From: Glandiceps talaboti
Taxonomy: Eukaryota > Hemichordata > Enteropneusta > Spengelidae
Length of the DNA stretch: 55,000 nt
Reading direction: 5' to 3'
NCBI RefSeq assembly: GCF_964340395.1
Contig: NC_135564.1
Span: 13,501,512 to 13,556,511, forward strand
In this document: positions 40,413 to 52,700 of the stretch, piece by piece
Numbering within the stretch: position 1 is the stretch's first letter
Layout: every line of letters starts with the position of its first letter
Translations under genes and position numbers: made by a program
Notes under the pieces: model-generated
The model's database searches: none
The model's input: only the letters and a program-made list of their open reading frames with translations
What the model was told of the DNA's origin: nothing

Positions 40413-40948
40413 CTACAAGTTAAGGAAAAGAAAGTGATTTTCATAAAGCTAAAAAATATTCAAGTTGTGTAGTAAAGTCAAGTTAACAAATGATGAGATT
40501 TGGAAAATGTTCAATAAACAACCGTTGTCTGTATTTAATGTTTCAAAAGTGTGTGTCTGAGTTTCATAATGTGAAACTACACTTGGCTGTAATCCTTACG
40601 TATAGGTGAACGGGACGTTAAAATATAGAAAATTTGATAAAATATTACAAAGCAGTAATCGGTGGCATATAATCTGATCTTCCACAGACCCACAACATTG
40701 CTACAATAGGTAACAGAACTATTTACATAAATTTAATGTCGTCAAAGTTTTGAAAATCGAAATCACTCAACGATTTTGTTTCACAACGGTGTACTACGAG
40801 TTTGATCCTTTTTCAGTTTTTCGAGAAATCATTATCTCAAGCTGAATCTGTCTTATCTCGTAATCACACTGCCCACTAGTAAAATCTAAGCATGATCATT
40901 TTCAAGGAGAAAATTGGCAAAAGTTAATATCAACGAGAGGAAAGCTGT

Positions 40949-41017
<69 letters not shown>

Positions 41018-44000
41018 TTGTTTGTTTGTTTGTTTGTTTGTTTTTATGAGTTCTATATACATCTTACCAAAATTGACAGAATCAATGCTGGTATTCCAAG
41101 AGGAAAGAACAACACACAAGCAAAGATAGCCAACACTAATCCAATGACGTCGACACTACACCGTGACTGTGACGAAGGCTTGTTTTTCTTTGTAGTTTTG
41201 GTAAATTTCTTGGTTTCCTCAATCACAGTGTACTGTTGTTTGTTGGGATGTTGGCCCTGGAAATAAGCGTATCCAAAAGCAAGTCAGATATAATTTCATT
41301 TCACGAAGGACATATGTCACAGTCCGTTTCAAATTACCGTTCAGCGGCTTTGTTTGATCCGTCCACGCAGAAACCTGTAAAATTTACGATAGCAAGATTG
41401 GATGAATACAGTTTCTTGCGACATTTTGTCTAAAAGAAATAAACTAATAATGTGCCACCATGTAGACACCCGAAATGCAGACGACAAAACATTGCAACTG
41501 GCGCCCGCATGTCTGCGTCTAATCGCAGCAGTAGGTTTATTTATGTAAATTGATATTAAAATGTACAGTTTATTATTCTGTATGGTTGTATCAAACAGAA
41601 CCACGGAACGGCAACTTTAAACGAGCTGTATATAAAAAAAAGAATCTGCGTAATCAATAACAAAAGTTAAACCTAAAATTCATTTTGTTGTTCTTAAAAT
41701 CAAAATCGACTATCGGCTGTGACGTCATGTAGCAAACTACGTCATCATATCTTTAGTTTGACTTACATCTGCCTGCTGTTCGATTGTCACTGACCCTGGC
41801 AAAGTTAGCGTCACTTCAACGAATGATGGCGGTGGTCCGCTCTTATTTAGATCTGTCGTTGTTACCGGATAGATCTGGTCCTGTGACGGAGCCTCTGGAG
41901 TTGGTGGGGGATGTTCGTAGTCTTCCAGTATGACATTACGTTGGAAGTTTGTTGGGGTACCCGGGTAGGAAGGAGGAAGACTGTATGTGTCTTTGCGGTC
42001 GTTTTCATCGGCGGCATATGCTGTATAAGGGAGGGGAAACAAATTAAAAAATTGGAACATTTGAATGTACCGGCTTACATTTCAACAATGGAATAAAAAC
42101 AAGAACAGTATACAATTTGTAAGTACAGTATGAAAGTTTATAAAAAAAAAATAGAATTAGGGAGGACATTTGAACACTATTTAGAACGTTTTGTAAGTAA
42201 CCATAAACTGACATTTGAAAATACGCCAATAATGGTAAACAGCCGTGTGTTGCTGAGATTACGTTTTTATACGTTAGATTGGAGGAGGGAAGGATGACCA
42301 TGTCATTCGCACAATTCACAGTATGTTACGACGTTGTAGTTCGCAGTAGCTGAAGCAACGAAAAGGCCGCGAGGGGGCGCTGCGCCATCGTAAGTAGCTA
42401 TTGGTTTTACGCTGATGAACTACGTGTCATCATTGATCAGATTACGGGTTTAATTTTGCGAGTAAATTTTGGAGAAAAGATTTTTGGTCGCGTCTTCGAG
42501 TGTTTACAACAGAGTGCTGTATATTTAGGGTTTCATAGAGTATTTTTTTCACTTATTTCATTTCATGAAGTTGTTTGCAATGGCTTCTTTGAGTATGTCC
42601 TAAAATGAGGTCGCAGTAATTTCAGCGTACTGGCAAATGATTTGTACCCGAACTATCACAAATGGCTGACGGCATTCAACATTTCGATATGACGTCAGAG
42701 GTGTGCTAGCATACTTAGAACCGAATGAAGCAATTCTGGTTGCGTATGTAATGTAGAAATCCAAGACTGCTGACGTCATGATAATAATGAAATCAAATTA
42801 AAATAGTCATTTTGAAATATGAGACAATTTTTTTCAATGTTTCGTAAAAGATCATATACTCCTGATAGGTGGAACGGACGATCGAGCCACGGCGCAACTT
42901 GTTTTTACGAACCCTACCGAGGGCAACGTACGTACGTACGTACGTACGTACAGGTAAACGTTTGAACAAAATATGAAATAAAATGATGAGTAAAATAAAA
43001 TTAAAATAAAATCGTCAAATTTGAATTTGATATTACTGTAGGAAATATTTGAGATTGTTGATAAAAGTATCTGCTGGGTTAATAATTACAGAAAGATTAA
43101 TGGCGTAGTCTTCGTACACAGATGTCACAACCTTAAAATAGCTATGTTATTTGAACAATGATTTTGTGTGCACTGTGTAGACTACCAAAGGTGTAAGAAG
43201 CGTGTCCAGAACAAATTTGTCATCAAATACAGTTGATGTACATTGTATTCTCATTGTTTACATCTACTGTTGTTTAGCAAGTCCAGCTCAAGTACATGTA
43301 TCCTGGTTAACCAGACAATCCCATTCTCGCAAACCGAAATATCAAGCCTCTTGACGACGGTGCGTCTTAGACGGTGCCGTAAAAGGGGCTGTGGTTTACG
43401 ACAATATGGACGGACAATCCGCACGGAACCGCATTGTGACGGCTGTCGTCTGTGACGTCCGACGTGCGAATGTCACACTACACGTAATGACATTCAATAT
43501 AAAACGATATTGTATACCATATAGGGTACAACAGACAAATATGGATGATTCGAAACAAAAGTAGTTTTATCCTAAGTTTTTTTCGTGTCCTATTTAAAAG
43601 AAAAAAAGGAATGTTGGCATAAATTGTAAGTGTTTCGTGTTTACCATGTGTCGTTCAGTTTATCCAATTTGTTTGTAGTCACATCACCATCTCTATGGCA
43701 ACGTTACCTGAAATTCCGTCATCACAAAGGTCCAACAAACGCTGCAAAGTTTTATCGATTTATGTATACTTAATATTTGAATATGTACAACAGTCTCATC
43801 AAGCACCTTTTTATAATTTAGGAAACAATCTTAATTTCAGCAAATTTTTGTTTCAAATTACTATGGTAGTCAGATACGTTGGCTTATAATGTTATGTCCT
43901 TGAACAACTTTTCTTAAGCTTTGCGAGACAACTCTTAAGTATTTAAACTATCATGTAGATCCAAATTGTGTCTTTCCATTCTTTACCGCTAGCTACCATA

Positions 44001-44063
44001 CATAAAAATATCAACATGAATTAATAATATGTATATACCTTTGTTGTCTGTGCCCTCAGCCAT
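40083..44063 (-). CDS. CD225/dispanin-like two-pass membrane protein with His/Asp-rich tail (complete, 265 aa)
   Basis: CDS = join of 44039-44063, 41767-42020, 41068-41256 and 40083-40412 (minus), 798 bp, all junctions GT..AG and in phase. Residues 1-93 are polar and Pro-rich (SLPPSYPGTP, EHPPPTPEAP), and 94-125 are Lys-rich. TM1 at about 129-156 contains FFPLGIPALILSIL, the PLGIPA signature of the CD225/dispanin family (which includes IFITM and PRRT proteins). A basic cytosolic loop DRKKRRVQKVGK follows, then TM2 at about 175-196. The tail 197-265 has two cysteines, a Ser/Gly stretch and repeated HGHGH, EHGHDD and NHKDDD clusters, which could bind metal ions. Family members are membrane proteins acting in fusion or trafficking; this one's role is unknown. 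The His/Asp tail is unusual for the family. Confidence 0.87.
40950..41045. repeat. (TGTC)n-(TGTT)n compound microsatellite
   Basis: It lies in the last intron of the dispanin-like gene, starting about 20 bp after the exon 3 donor (transcript sense GACA/AACA). There are about 15 TGTC and then 8 TGTT units. Confidence 0.96.
41068..41256 (-). CDS. Dispanin-like gene, exon 3 (TM1)
   Basis: 189 bp, acceptor TTCCAG and donor GTAAGA, phase 0 at both ends. It encodes the Lys-rich juxtamembrane stretch and TM1 with PLGIPA. Confidence 0.9.
41320..41628. mobile_element. MITE family A, copy 3 (in intron 2 of dispanin-like gene)
   Basis: It begins CAGTCCGTTTCAAATTACCG and ends 'aaacgagctg'. The inner pair 'ctttgtttgat' and 'atcaaacagaacc' are inverted. 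The core 'gaatacagtttcttgcgaca' and 'ggcgcccgc' match copy 2. It ends 139 bp before the exon 2 donor, with the other end 64 bp from exon 3. Confidence 0.78.
41767..42020 (-). CDS. Dispanin-like gene, exon 2 (Pro-rich)
   Basis: 254 bp, acceptor TATACAG and donor GTAAGT. It encodes the Pro-rich cytosolic N-terminal region with PPSYPGTP-type motifs (possible WW/SH3 ligands). Confidence 0.87.
42928..42952. repeat. (GTAC)n self-complementary microsatellite
   Basis: About six GTAC units; the same unit type ends the compound array at 38906. Confidence 0.9.
44039..44063 (-). CDS. Dispanin-like gene, exon 1
   Basis: Encodes MAEGTDNK plus one base before donor GTATAT. The ATG context is CCACAATGG. 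The donor is weaker than the others, but the phase fits exon 2. Confidence 0.78.
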
Positions 44064-44102
44064 TGTGGATGTATCAATGTCTTACTGCCTCTGTCTCTCA
44101 AT

Positions 44103-44140
44103 TCTTGAATATTAATGATGCAGAACTGAACTGTATATAA
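44103..44140 (-). promoter_or_regulatory. Probable core promoter of the dispanin-like gene
   Basis: On the minus strand TATATAC starts at 44139 and a weak initiator TTCAAG has its A near 44106, 33 bp downstream, leaving a 5' UTR of about 43 nt. The TATA-Inr spacing equals that of the collagen-like gene, but the initiator is poor. Confidence 0.45.
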
Positions 44141-44947
44141 GAAACTTTACCGACATGGGCGATTCCAATCACAGCGGGGAAGGAGGGTCACTTTGAATGG
44201 CTACAACATCCCATAATGCATGAACAAAATATATTCAACCAATGAAAAATCAGATCTGAATCCGTGATAGCAGTATCAGGTGAGATGGTATCAATTGTAC
44301 ATTGATTATAATCATGTACTTTTATGTAATCAAGTGATATTTTTTCCAAGGCTTGTTTGTATTTTTACTGTAGACTCAAATTTGCTCTCGGGTTGTAACT
44401 AAGACTCTGTTTTCTTATGAACCCAGTGTTATGTGAGGATTAGATGGTTATTATGTGTTATTTTGGTTACTGCCACGTTCCAAATGATACTGACGACATT
44501 TTAGGCCAATAGCAAATTAGGCAAACCAACAACAATTCCCCTTCCAAAATATAAAGTTTTGTTAGCTATATGTCAGATGTACACCACCGTCACCGATGTG
44601 ACGACATCATGACAGCCATGCCATACGTGACTTTGCAATCAGATAACTACGTTTAGAATTTTGAGCAGCTCCCTGTCTCGTACCTTATATAATAGAAAGG
44701 TTAATATTTAATCTTACCTTGTAACATATTCTATATTACAGACTATACGTCACTTCAGTTCCTTAGATTGCAATAAGTGCACTGTCATTGTAGCTGAAGA
44801 CAGTGTTATAATTGTATTTATCACATGATATACTTGGACCATCTTTCTTTCACTTCTGACATCCACTCAGTGTCGAGTTCAAAGTACAGATCCGGACAGC
44901 TCCACCCCCACCACACACATCGATTTAACAATAAAACACGATTAACA

Positions 44948-45282
44948 TACATGCATACATACATACATACATACATACATACATACATACATACATACAT
45001 ACATACATCCATCCATAAATACATACATACATCCATCCATCCATAAATACATAAATACATACATATATACATACATACATATATACATACATACATACAT
45101 ACATACATACACACACCCATCCTTCCATAAATAAATAAATACATACATACATCATACATACATACATACATACATACATACACACATTCATATATATATT
45201 ATACATACATATACACAGATACATGCACATACATACATACATACATACATACATACTTACATTACATACATACATATATACA

Positions 45283-45316
<34 letters not shown>

Positions 45317-45401
45317 CATACACACATTCATATATATATTATACATACATATACACAGATACATGCACATACATACATACATACATACATACATACTTAC
45401 A

Positions 45402-45432
<31 letters not shown>

Positions 45433-45436
45433 CATG
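44948..45436. repeat. (CATA)n array with internal ~140 bp duplication
   Basis: CATA/CATC/AATA units run for about 490 bp. The block 'cacacattcatatatatatt' through 'cagatacatgcacatac' occurs at about 45181 and again at about 45322 with no visible change. Confidence 0.92.
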
Positions 45437-45861
45437 CTGTATATAGATTTAAACAAATGGAAGCAACAATGATTTACTAGTATGATGGCTAATGAAAAGC
45501 ACAACACTTGTTATCTGGATAAAAACCAACTTTTAATTTTTGGAAAAATAAAAACAATGTATAAAAGTACGATAAAACAAACAATAAAATAAAAAGTAAA
45601 CACTGTCACAAGATTCATACCATAAGGACAATTCATGTACATGTATACAGACTCGTATATAACTCAGAACAAGACATGTTCTAGTATTGTTTATAGGTAG
45701 TAACTTCTACCAGCTGCTAGATACTTCAATCAGACTGGTCTCTTCATCGACTATACATTTACAGTTTTAAAGACAATGATACAACATTTATAAATATGAA
45801 AAAAGTAAACTATATTGTGTAAAGAATTTTGTGGAAGGATGACACAGATTTGAATAGTATT

Positions 45862-46272
45862 TCAGTACAGTTTTTACTTCGTGAGAAAAGTTTCTATGGC
45901 GCAGTATTTCACAACTGTTTTTACTGGGTAAGAAAAGTTTCTACGGCACAGTATTTCAAAACTGTTTTTACTGGGTAAGAAAAGTTTCTACAGCACATTA
46001 TTTCAAAACTGTTTTTACTGGGTAAGAAAAGTTTCTACGGCACAGTATTTCAAAACTGTTTTTACTGGGTAAGAAAAGTTTCTACGGCACAGTATTTCAA
46101 AACTGTTTTTACTGGGTAAGAAAAGTTTCTACGGCACAGTATTTCAAAACTGTTTTTACTGGGTAAGAAAAGTTTCTATGGCACAGTATTTCACAACTGT
46201 TTTTACTGGGTAAGAAAAGTTTCTACGGCACAGTATTTCACAACTGTTTTTACTGGGTAAGAAAAGTTTCAC
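45862..46272. repeat. 47 bp minisatellite, about nine units
   Basis: The unit is 'actgtttttactgggtaaga' + 'aaagtttctacggcacagta' + 'tttcaaa'. Middle units are nearly identical and the first is the most diverged. Confidence 0.93.
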
Positions 46273-46369
46273 AGACAAAATACATTTGAGCAGAGAAAAA
46301 TGTCATCATGTGCTGCAGTACAAAAATTGTTGTGTTGCTGTGTAAAATGACTATATTAAGGTATAAATT

Positions 46370-47790
46370 ATGCTGAAGTAGAAATGCCTAGGTATGTTGC
46401 AGTACAAATTAGGGTAAAGTACAAATGTTGAAGTACAAGTTACCATGTGTTGCAGTACAAATATGTTGCAGTATAAATTATCATGTATTGCAGTATGAAT
46501 TACTGAATTGCAGTACAAATTGCCATCTTGTGTTGCAGTACATACATATTACCAGGTTGCAGTACAAATCACTGTTGCAGTACTCATTACTGAGTTGTCA
46601 TACAAACTACAAAGTGATGCAGTACAAATTATTCCATGTTGTAAGTTTCTGTTGCAGTACACATAACCGAGTTGCGATACAAAATGATGCAGTATAAATT
46701 ACTGTGTTGCAGTACAAATTAATGCTGCGGTACAAATTATTCCATGTCGTGCAAATGATTGTTGCATTACACATAACTGAGTTGTCATACAAAATGCAAA
46801 GTGATGCAGTATAAATTACTGTGTTGCAGTACAAATTAATGTACAAATTATTCCATGTTGCAATACAAACTACTGAGTTGCCATACAAAATACAAATTAC
46901 TGTTGCAGTACAAATTATTACATGTTGAAGTACACATTACTTTGTTGCAGTCCAAATTAGTGTTGCTGTGCAAAGTGTCATGTGTTGCAGTACAAAGTAC
47001 CATGTTCAATATATCACATCAACGTTGATCAATGGACTTTCACTTTCTGTACACAAAACTGTCCAATCAATACACTAACAGCACATCAATTATAAAAAAG
47101 CATTATAAAATTTTACAGGAAATCCACCTGAAATTGATATTCTCATCAACAATTTTTCCTCAACAGAGAAAAAGTCCAAGATTACTATCTTAGAAAAAAC
47201 TGTCACTATAGTACACCAAGAATACAAGACTACACACATTTATATTTTATTCATTGAATGTTTCTTTAGTATGGATCTTCAATTATTTAAATGTGATTAA
47301 TATTGTTGGGACATCTAATGATTTATTCAATAGAAACATGATTGATTTTCATATAAATTATTTGTTATCATAATTACTATGATGTGTTGGAGTACCAATT
47401 GCTATGTGCTATGGCAAGAATAACTGTTACACTACACCATCAACATGATGTATTGCAGTACAAATTACCAAGTACTGCAGCAATAATTACTGTGTTACAC
47501 TACAAATTACCATAATGTGCTGCATCACAAATTAATATGCTTTTGGTACAAATTATTGCAATGTATTGCAGGATAAATTACCACCTTATGCTGCAGTACA
47601 AATTGCTATATGCTGCAGTACAATTTACCATGTGTTGCAGTACAATCTACCATGATGTGCTGCACCACAAATTGCTGTCTTACAATATAAATTAAGATAT
47701 ATATTATTGCAGCACAAATTACCATGATGCTGCCACACACATTCTTTAATTTGATATGGTGTGTCGCAGTAAAGGTTACCGTGTATTGTG
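46370..47790. repeat. Diffuse minisatellite of 'ttgcagtacaaattac'
   Basis: Several dozen degenerate copies of a 16-20 bp motif, often with 'catgtgt' between them, spread over 1.4 kb. Short frames across it have no meaning. Confidence 0.85.
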
Positions 47791-48259
47791 GTAGATATTG
47801 CAGTAACAAATCTACTTTCAAAAAACAAAAAACAAAAATGATTTGAACACTCAGAAGATGGCTTAGACTTTGGTATTTACTTGTTATTAAATCAACATGT
47901 AACATATCGCTATATTTGGCAAACATGTTACCATAAATACTTAGTTTGCAGTGAAAATCTTTAAAAAGTCAACATCATACAAATGTACGACACAAAACAG
48001 AAAAATGGAACTCACTTGTGAAAGTTTCACTTTCATCTTGGCAATAATACTAACAAATGACATACACAATTGCATTTTTTGGTCACTTTACCCATGAATG
48101 TTTGGTTGATTTTTTTTAAAAAGTGAGAAAGCTCATCATAGTTGGTGTTTGAAAACATGTGTACTTTAAAATAGGAGGTAGAAAAGTGATAAGCTGCAAA
48201 TTCAAAGAAATATCATTCTCCTACATCTCATCTGTTTTACTAGTAGTGTAAACTAACAA

Positions 48260-48655
48260 TTCTTGACTGTGACCTTATTTGACCTTTAAGCTTAAGTACT
48301 AATTTATTCATGGATGTGTCCTTACTTCACCTTTACAAACTAATTTATTCATGATTGTGTCCTCATTAGACCTTCAAGTCCTAATTTATTCATAATTGTA
48401 TGATTTTTTAATTTATTTGTGAATATGTCCTTATGTGACCTTTAACCTTGTGTATTAATTTACATGATCGTGCCCTTACTTGACCTTTAAGTATAATTCT
48501 GTCCTCACTTGACCTGTAAGTACTAATTTATTCATGATTGTGTCCTCGATTGACCTTCAAACTGAAATATCAATTTATTCATAATTGTGTCCTCACTTGA
48601 CCTGTAAGTACTAATTTATTCATGATTATATCCTTGTTTGACCTTTCACGTTAAG
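48260..48655. repeat. ~43 bp degenerate tandem repeat downstream of the zinc-finger gene
   Basis: The unit is 'actaatttattcatgattgt' + 'gtcctcacttgacctttaag', about nine copies with several shortened. On the minus strand most units carry AATAAA, so this array supplies many possible poly(A) signals for the zinc-finger gene. Confidence 0.85.
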
Positions 48656-48660
48656 TACTA

Positions 48661-49797
48661 CTAGGCTAGACTTTTCCGCCTACAAGACCTGGATATTTTA
48701 GCAGGTGGTACGTCATCCTCTTCCACTTCATTATGACTTCTTTTCCTTGTCAACATTGTCTTGCTAATCCTGATTTTTTCACCACTATCCTTATCCGTAA
48801 GGAAACTAAGCAATCTCTTCAATGCCTTCGGTACATGAACACGATCTCCATTGGTTTGTTTGCAGGCAGTGTCTGTGTTGTTGTGTTTATCTGGAGCTAC
48901 ATCATTGTCTTTGTTTTCCATGGCTTCACTATTTCTGTCGCCTTGACAACTGTCAACACTACAAGTCCTCACTATGTTCTCTTTCTCTTCTTTCTTTCCA
49001 TCTAAAAGTTTATACAGTTTATTTGTGTATTGTTCAATGACTAGGTGCAACTGTTCCACAAGACTTTGAGATAAAGTCTGAAAAGTGTTATGCCACTGAC
49101 CAGACTGCTGTCTCAATAAACCCTCAACAGCGTCTTGCATCGTGACACTGTTGTAAATGTGTTTGTCTTCTTCATTCAATAGCAGATATTGGTTTGAAGA
49201 AACAGGAGTGCTATTGTCAATATCAAGGAAGGTACAATCATCATCTATAGATGGCACTCTCTCCTCTTTGCCGTAGACACTTCCATCATCACCATTATCA
49301 TTAAATTCATCATCATTAGATTCATCAGTATCATAATCATCACTGTCATTACCATCATCATCAATAACATCTTCATCAGTGTCACTGCAACTATCATCAT
49401 CATCATCATCATCATCACTGCTGTATTCGTTGACATCCTCCTCTTCATCACCCTCCTCTCCATCATCCTCACCGTTATCATCAACATCACAATCACCATC
49501 ATCTTTATCAGTAAATACATTATCATCATCATCATCATCAGTGTCTTCATCCATTTTACGGTCTTTCTCTTTGAGACTCGCAACATGTTTGTTTTCTAAG
49601 ATCTTTAATTCCTGTAAGATTTCAGAATAGTCTTGGTCCTGTGCTGCGGCCATAGCTACTCTCTGAGCTAACTCCATCCTTCTGTGATGTAATGTCCACA
49701 TATGTTCTGTCAAGAGGTCCTCTAGTGGGAAATCAAGGAGACACAGATCACAGTATGGAATGTTATGTTTCTCTTCAAAGTGGGTGTCCAATAAGTC
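48661..49797 (-). CDS. Zinc-finger protein, terminal exon
   Basis: The acceptor is a T-run followed by ACAG; the stop TAG is at 48661-48663. It encodes the His half of finger 4 (DLLDTHFEEKH), finger 5 (YCDLCLLDFPLEDLLTEHMW) and the acidic and basic C-terminal regions. Poly-Asp parts are coded by short GAT runs. Confidence 0.87.
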   Translation of the reverse strand, partial: DLLDTHFEEKHNIPYCDLCLLDFPLEDLLTEHMWTLHHRRMELAQRVAMAAAQDQDYSEILQELKILENKHVASLKEKDRKMDEDTDDDDDDNVFTDKDDGDCDVDDNGEDDGEEGDEEEDVNEYSSDDDDDDDDSCSDTDEDVIDDDGNDSDDYDTDESNDDEFNDNGDDGSVYGKEERVPSIDDDCTFLDIDNSTPVSSNQYLLLNEEDKHIYNSVTMQDAVEGLLRQQSGQWHNTFQTLSQSLVEQLHLVIEQYTNKLYKLLDGKKEEKENIVRTCSVDSCQGDRNSEAMENKDNDVAPDKHNNTDTACKQTNGDRVHVPKALKRLLSFLTDKDSGEKIRISKTMLTRKRSHNEVEEDDVPPAKISRSCRRKSLA

Positions 49798-52700
49798 CTG
49801 TAAAAAAAAAATTAGATGATGTAAGATAATATTCCTAGTTAGCATAAGGAAGCCCTTTAAAGTGGCACAAGTTCAATAAGTAGAATACCGTAAGTACCTT
49901 TTAAATATCCAGCAAAAACTACACCCAAATATGTATAAACTCAGTTTGTACCCCTTTAATAAACCACAGTAACATGTAAACATAAACACAGTTTACAATG
50001 GAATATGATGTGGATTTGCAGCTCAAAAGCAAAAAGAAAATACATGTAACTAGCATATACAAATATTGTTCTAGAACAAACACTATTGGTACATAAATAT
50101 GTACTGAAAACCAACCAAACAAATAAACAAATACAAACTTCTGATACATAAAAGTGAATACACTGTAACTTCAGATATGTGATGTCACTCTGCCCTCATC
50201 AGCCTGCTCTGTCTATGAAAGGGGTTGACCAATGTGTGAGGGCATCCCATCATGGAATACCTTACACTTACAGACTAAACAGTAAATGATGAATTGAGAA
50301 CCACTGTAGTGATAATACTACAAAAGTATAGCTGTCAAATGTCACTTTATAATAGACCAAACAATAATTTGTTTGTTTTTTACAACTACTCTAATGACTT
50401 CCGTAAACAAACAAATAGATGTTGTAAATTAAAACACTGTATCTCACTGTGAACATATCAATTTTTAACTTGGCTTCTCTAATCTGACTTTGATAAGTTA
50501 CAGTGATGTTGATGAGGTTGTAGTGTGATACAATATACCATGTTTACATGCCTGTGTGATACAATGTGTCATGTTTACATGCCTGTGTGATACAATATAC
50601 CATGTTTACATGCCTGTGTGATACAATGTATCATGTTTACATGCCTGTGTGATACAATGTATTACTTTGTATCTCTTTGCAATACAATGTATCATTCTTG
50701 CATGTCTTTGTGGAACATTTATCATTCTTGCATGTCTTTGTGATACAATGTATCACTTTTCATATCTTTGTAATACACTTTATCATTTTACATGCCTTTA
50801 TAAGGCAAAGTTTTGAGACATTTTTAAGAACTTCACTTTTCAGTGAAATTGGTACCCCAGGAGCATTCTAGTATTTCTACCTTAATGTTTTGATATTCTT
50901 ATGAACCAGAACAGGTAAGATTAAGTGCAACAACCTACCTGGAATGGAAATACTTGATCACAAACATCACACTTGAAAGTATGACATTGTTGATGATGTC
51001 TTTGCATTCTCAGCTCACTTCTACACTGGTACACTGAGCAATGTTCACACATGCGGAATCCCTTCTTCAGTTTTCGTCTGGGTTTCTTAACTGATTTCCT
51101 CTCCTGGTTCATACATGGCTGTGTCAAAATATACCGCTGTCCTGATTTACACAGCCTAAGTTTGAGGGATGGTCTACTACAATTATTCCTCTCTACATGC
51201 CGACTTAAACTGAGTTCATATCTAAAGTGCACACCACATTTCGGACATACATACTTGTCACTATCTTCTGTCTCGCTACTGACAGCTGGCTCATCCTCAA
51301 ATATTTTGACATCCTTGTCCATCTTTCTTGGACATACAAGATTAAGCTCACTACTTGCAGATCTAGTCCTTGATTCACCCCTGCTACTATTTTTCTCCGT
51401 ATCACAAGTCTGGTGACTTTTTAAAGTCAATTCATTTGATGAAAGTTGGTCTAAATTCATATGTTCCTCTCTTGATTTATTTGTACTGATATTTTTGACA
51501 GGGTCCAAATTGACAGAGCATTTTCTTGGTTTGTTTCTACTGATATCTTTGACAGGGTCCGCATCGACAAACTTATTTCTTGGTTTGTTTGCCTCAATAT
51601 CTTTGACTGAATCTACAATGTCATTTCTTGGGCTGATATCTTCAACAGGTGAAAATCTTGGGTTGATATGGGGTGAAAGTTTTGGTGGCGTTGCATCTTC
51701 ATGATTGAACACATCTGCGTCTTGACAACTTGGGACTTCTTGATCACCAATACCATCATCCTCTTCAAGTACATATGGTAAATCATTATCAGCATACACT
51801 TCATACGGCTCAAGACTCGGTGGGCCTGTCATACCCTTGGAATTATCAACATCTGGGATGCTAGTAACAGCTGGTACTGGCAATGTAGAAATATCTATAG
51901 CAGGACTTCCATATGATATGGCCGGAGTAGGTGGGGTCTTTATCTGCGGAACTGTTTGATAAGATTCTACATGGCCACTATCCTGAATACATTTATCTGT
52001 GGGAGATAATTCTGGAGACCTAACTTCGTCCCATACAGTTTTACCTGTGTACTGTACATTTGGTGTTTCATGGGTAGGTGTGATATTCATTTGCTGTGAA
52101 TGTAGAACAGGTATTTCATCAGTATCACAGTGTATGTAAGCTGGTTGTAATAAAGAGTTGACAAATTCTGCCAAACAATCTTTGTTGACAATCTCTCCGA
52201 CTTCTGCCTTTGTTAGCTTTGAGTCTCTTGGAATACATACTGCCGACTCTTCATCAAGTTGTAGAAAACTGTATGACTTTTTTTCTGTTTTCCTAGCAAT
52301 GCCATTCTTTGTTGAGTGTGTGCATGCACATGTGCTATTAATCCTGTCTTTCAATCCTTGACCAATTAATGTACACTGTCCACAGTAACTTGCACTTTCT
52401 TCCTGTTTCACGTCAAACTGTTCTTTCTTCAGATGACCAAGTATGTTGGTGGCATAACTGTCTATCTTGATATGATCTCCGACAATGTCTGTACATTTTG
52501 ACTCTGATGGTAGTTTGATAGATGAATCTACATGATCTAATCTCCTGTCTCTGTCATAGGGCTTGGAATTCCATGGTTTCAAGGTACCGGGTTTTACTAT
52601 GATGTTTGACAGAAACAATTTATTTTCATTCTGATTAGATCTTTGGTAAGTAGTATGGATCATTTTGTTATCTTCTTTCTGGATCAGGGTTGACTCCATA

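Larger units (their letters stand above)
44141..48660. other. Intergenic region between dispanin-like and zinc-finger genes
   Basis: It is mostly tandem repeat: a CATA array with a duplicated block (44948-45436), a 47 bp array (45862-46272), a long diffuse 'ttgcagtacaaatta' array (46370-47790) and a ~43 bp array (48260-48660). No gene is recognised. Confidence 0.6.

Noticed and set aside
44821-45323. Tyr/Met/Cys/Val frames in the CATA array
   Set aside because: Translations of the tetranucleotide array.
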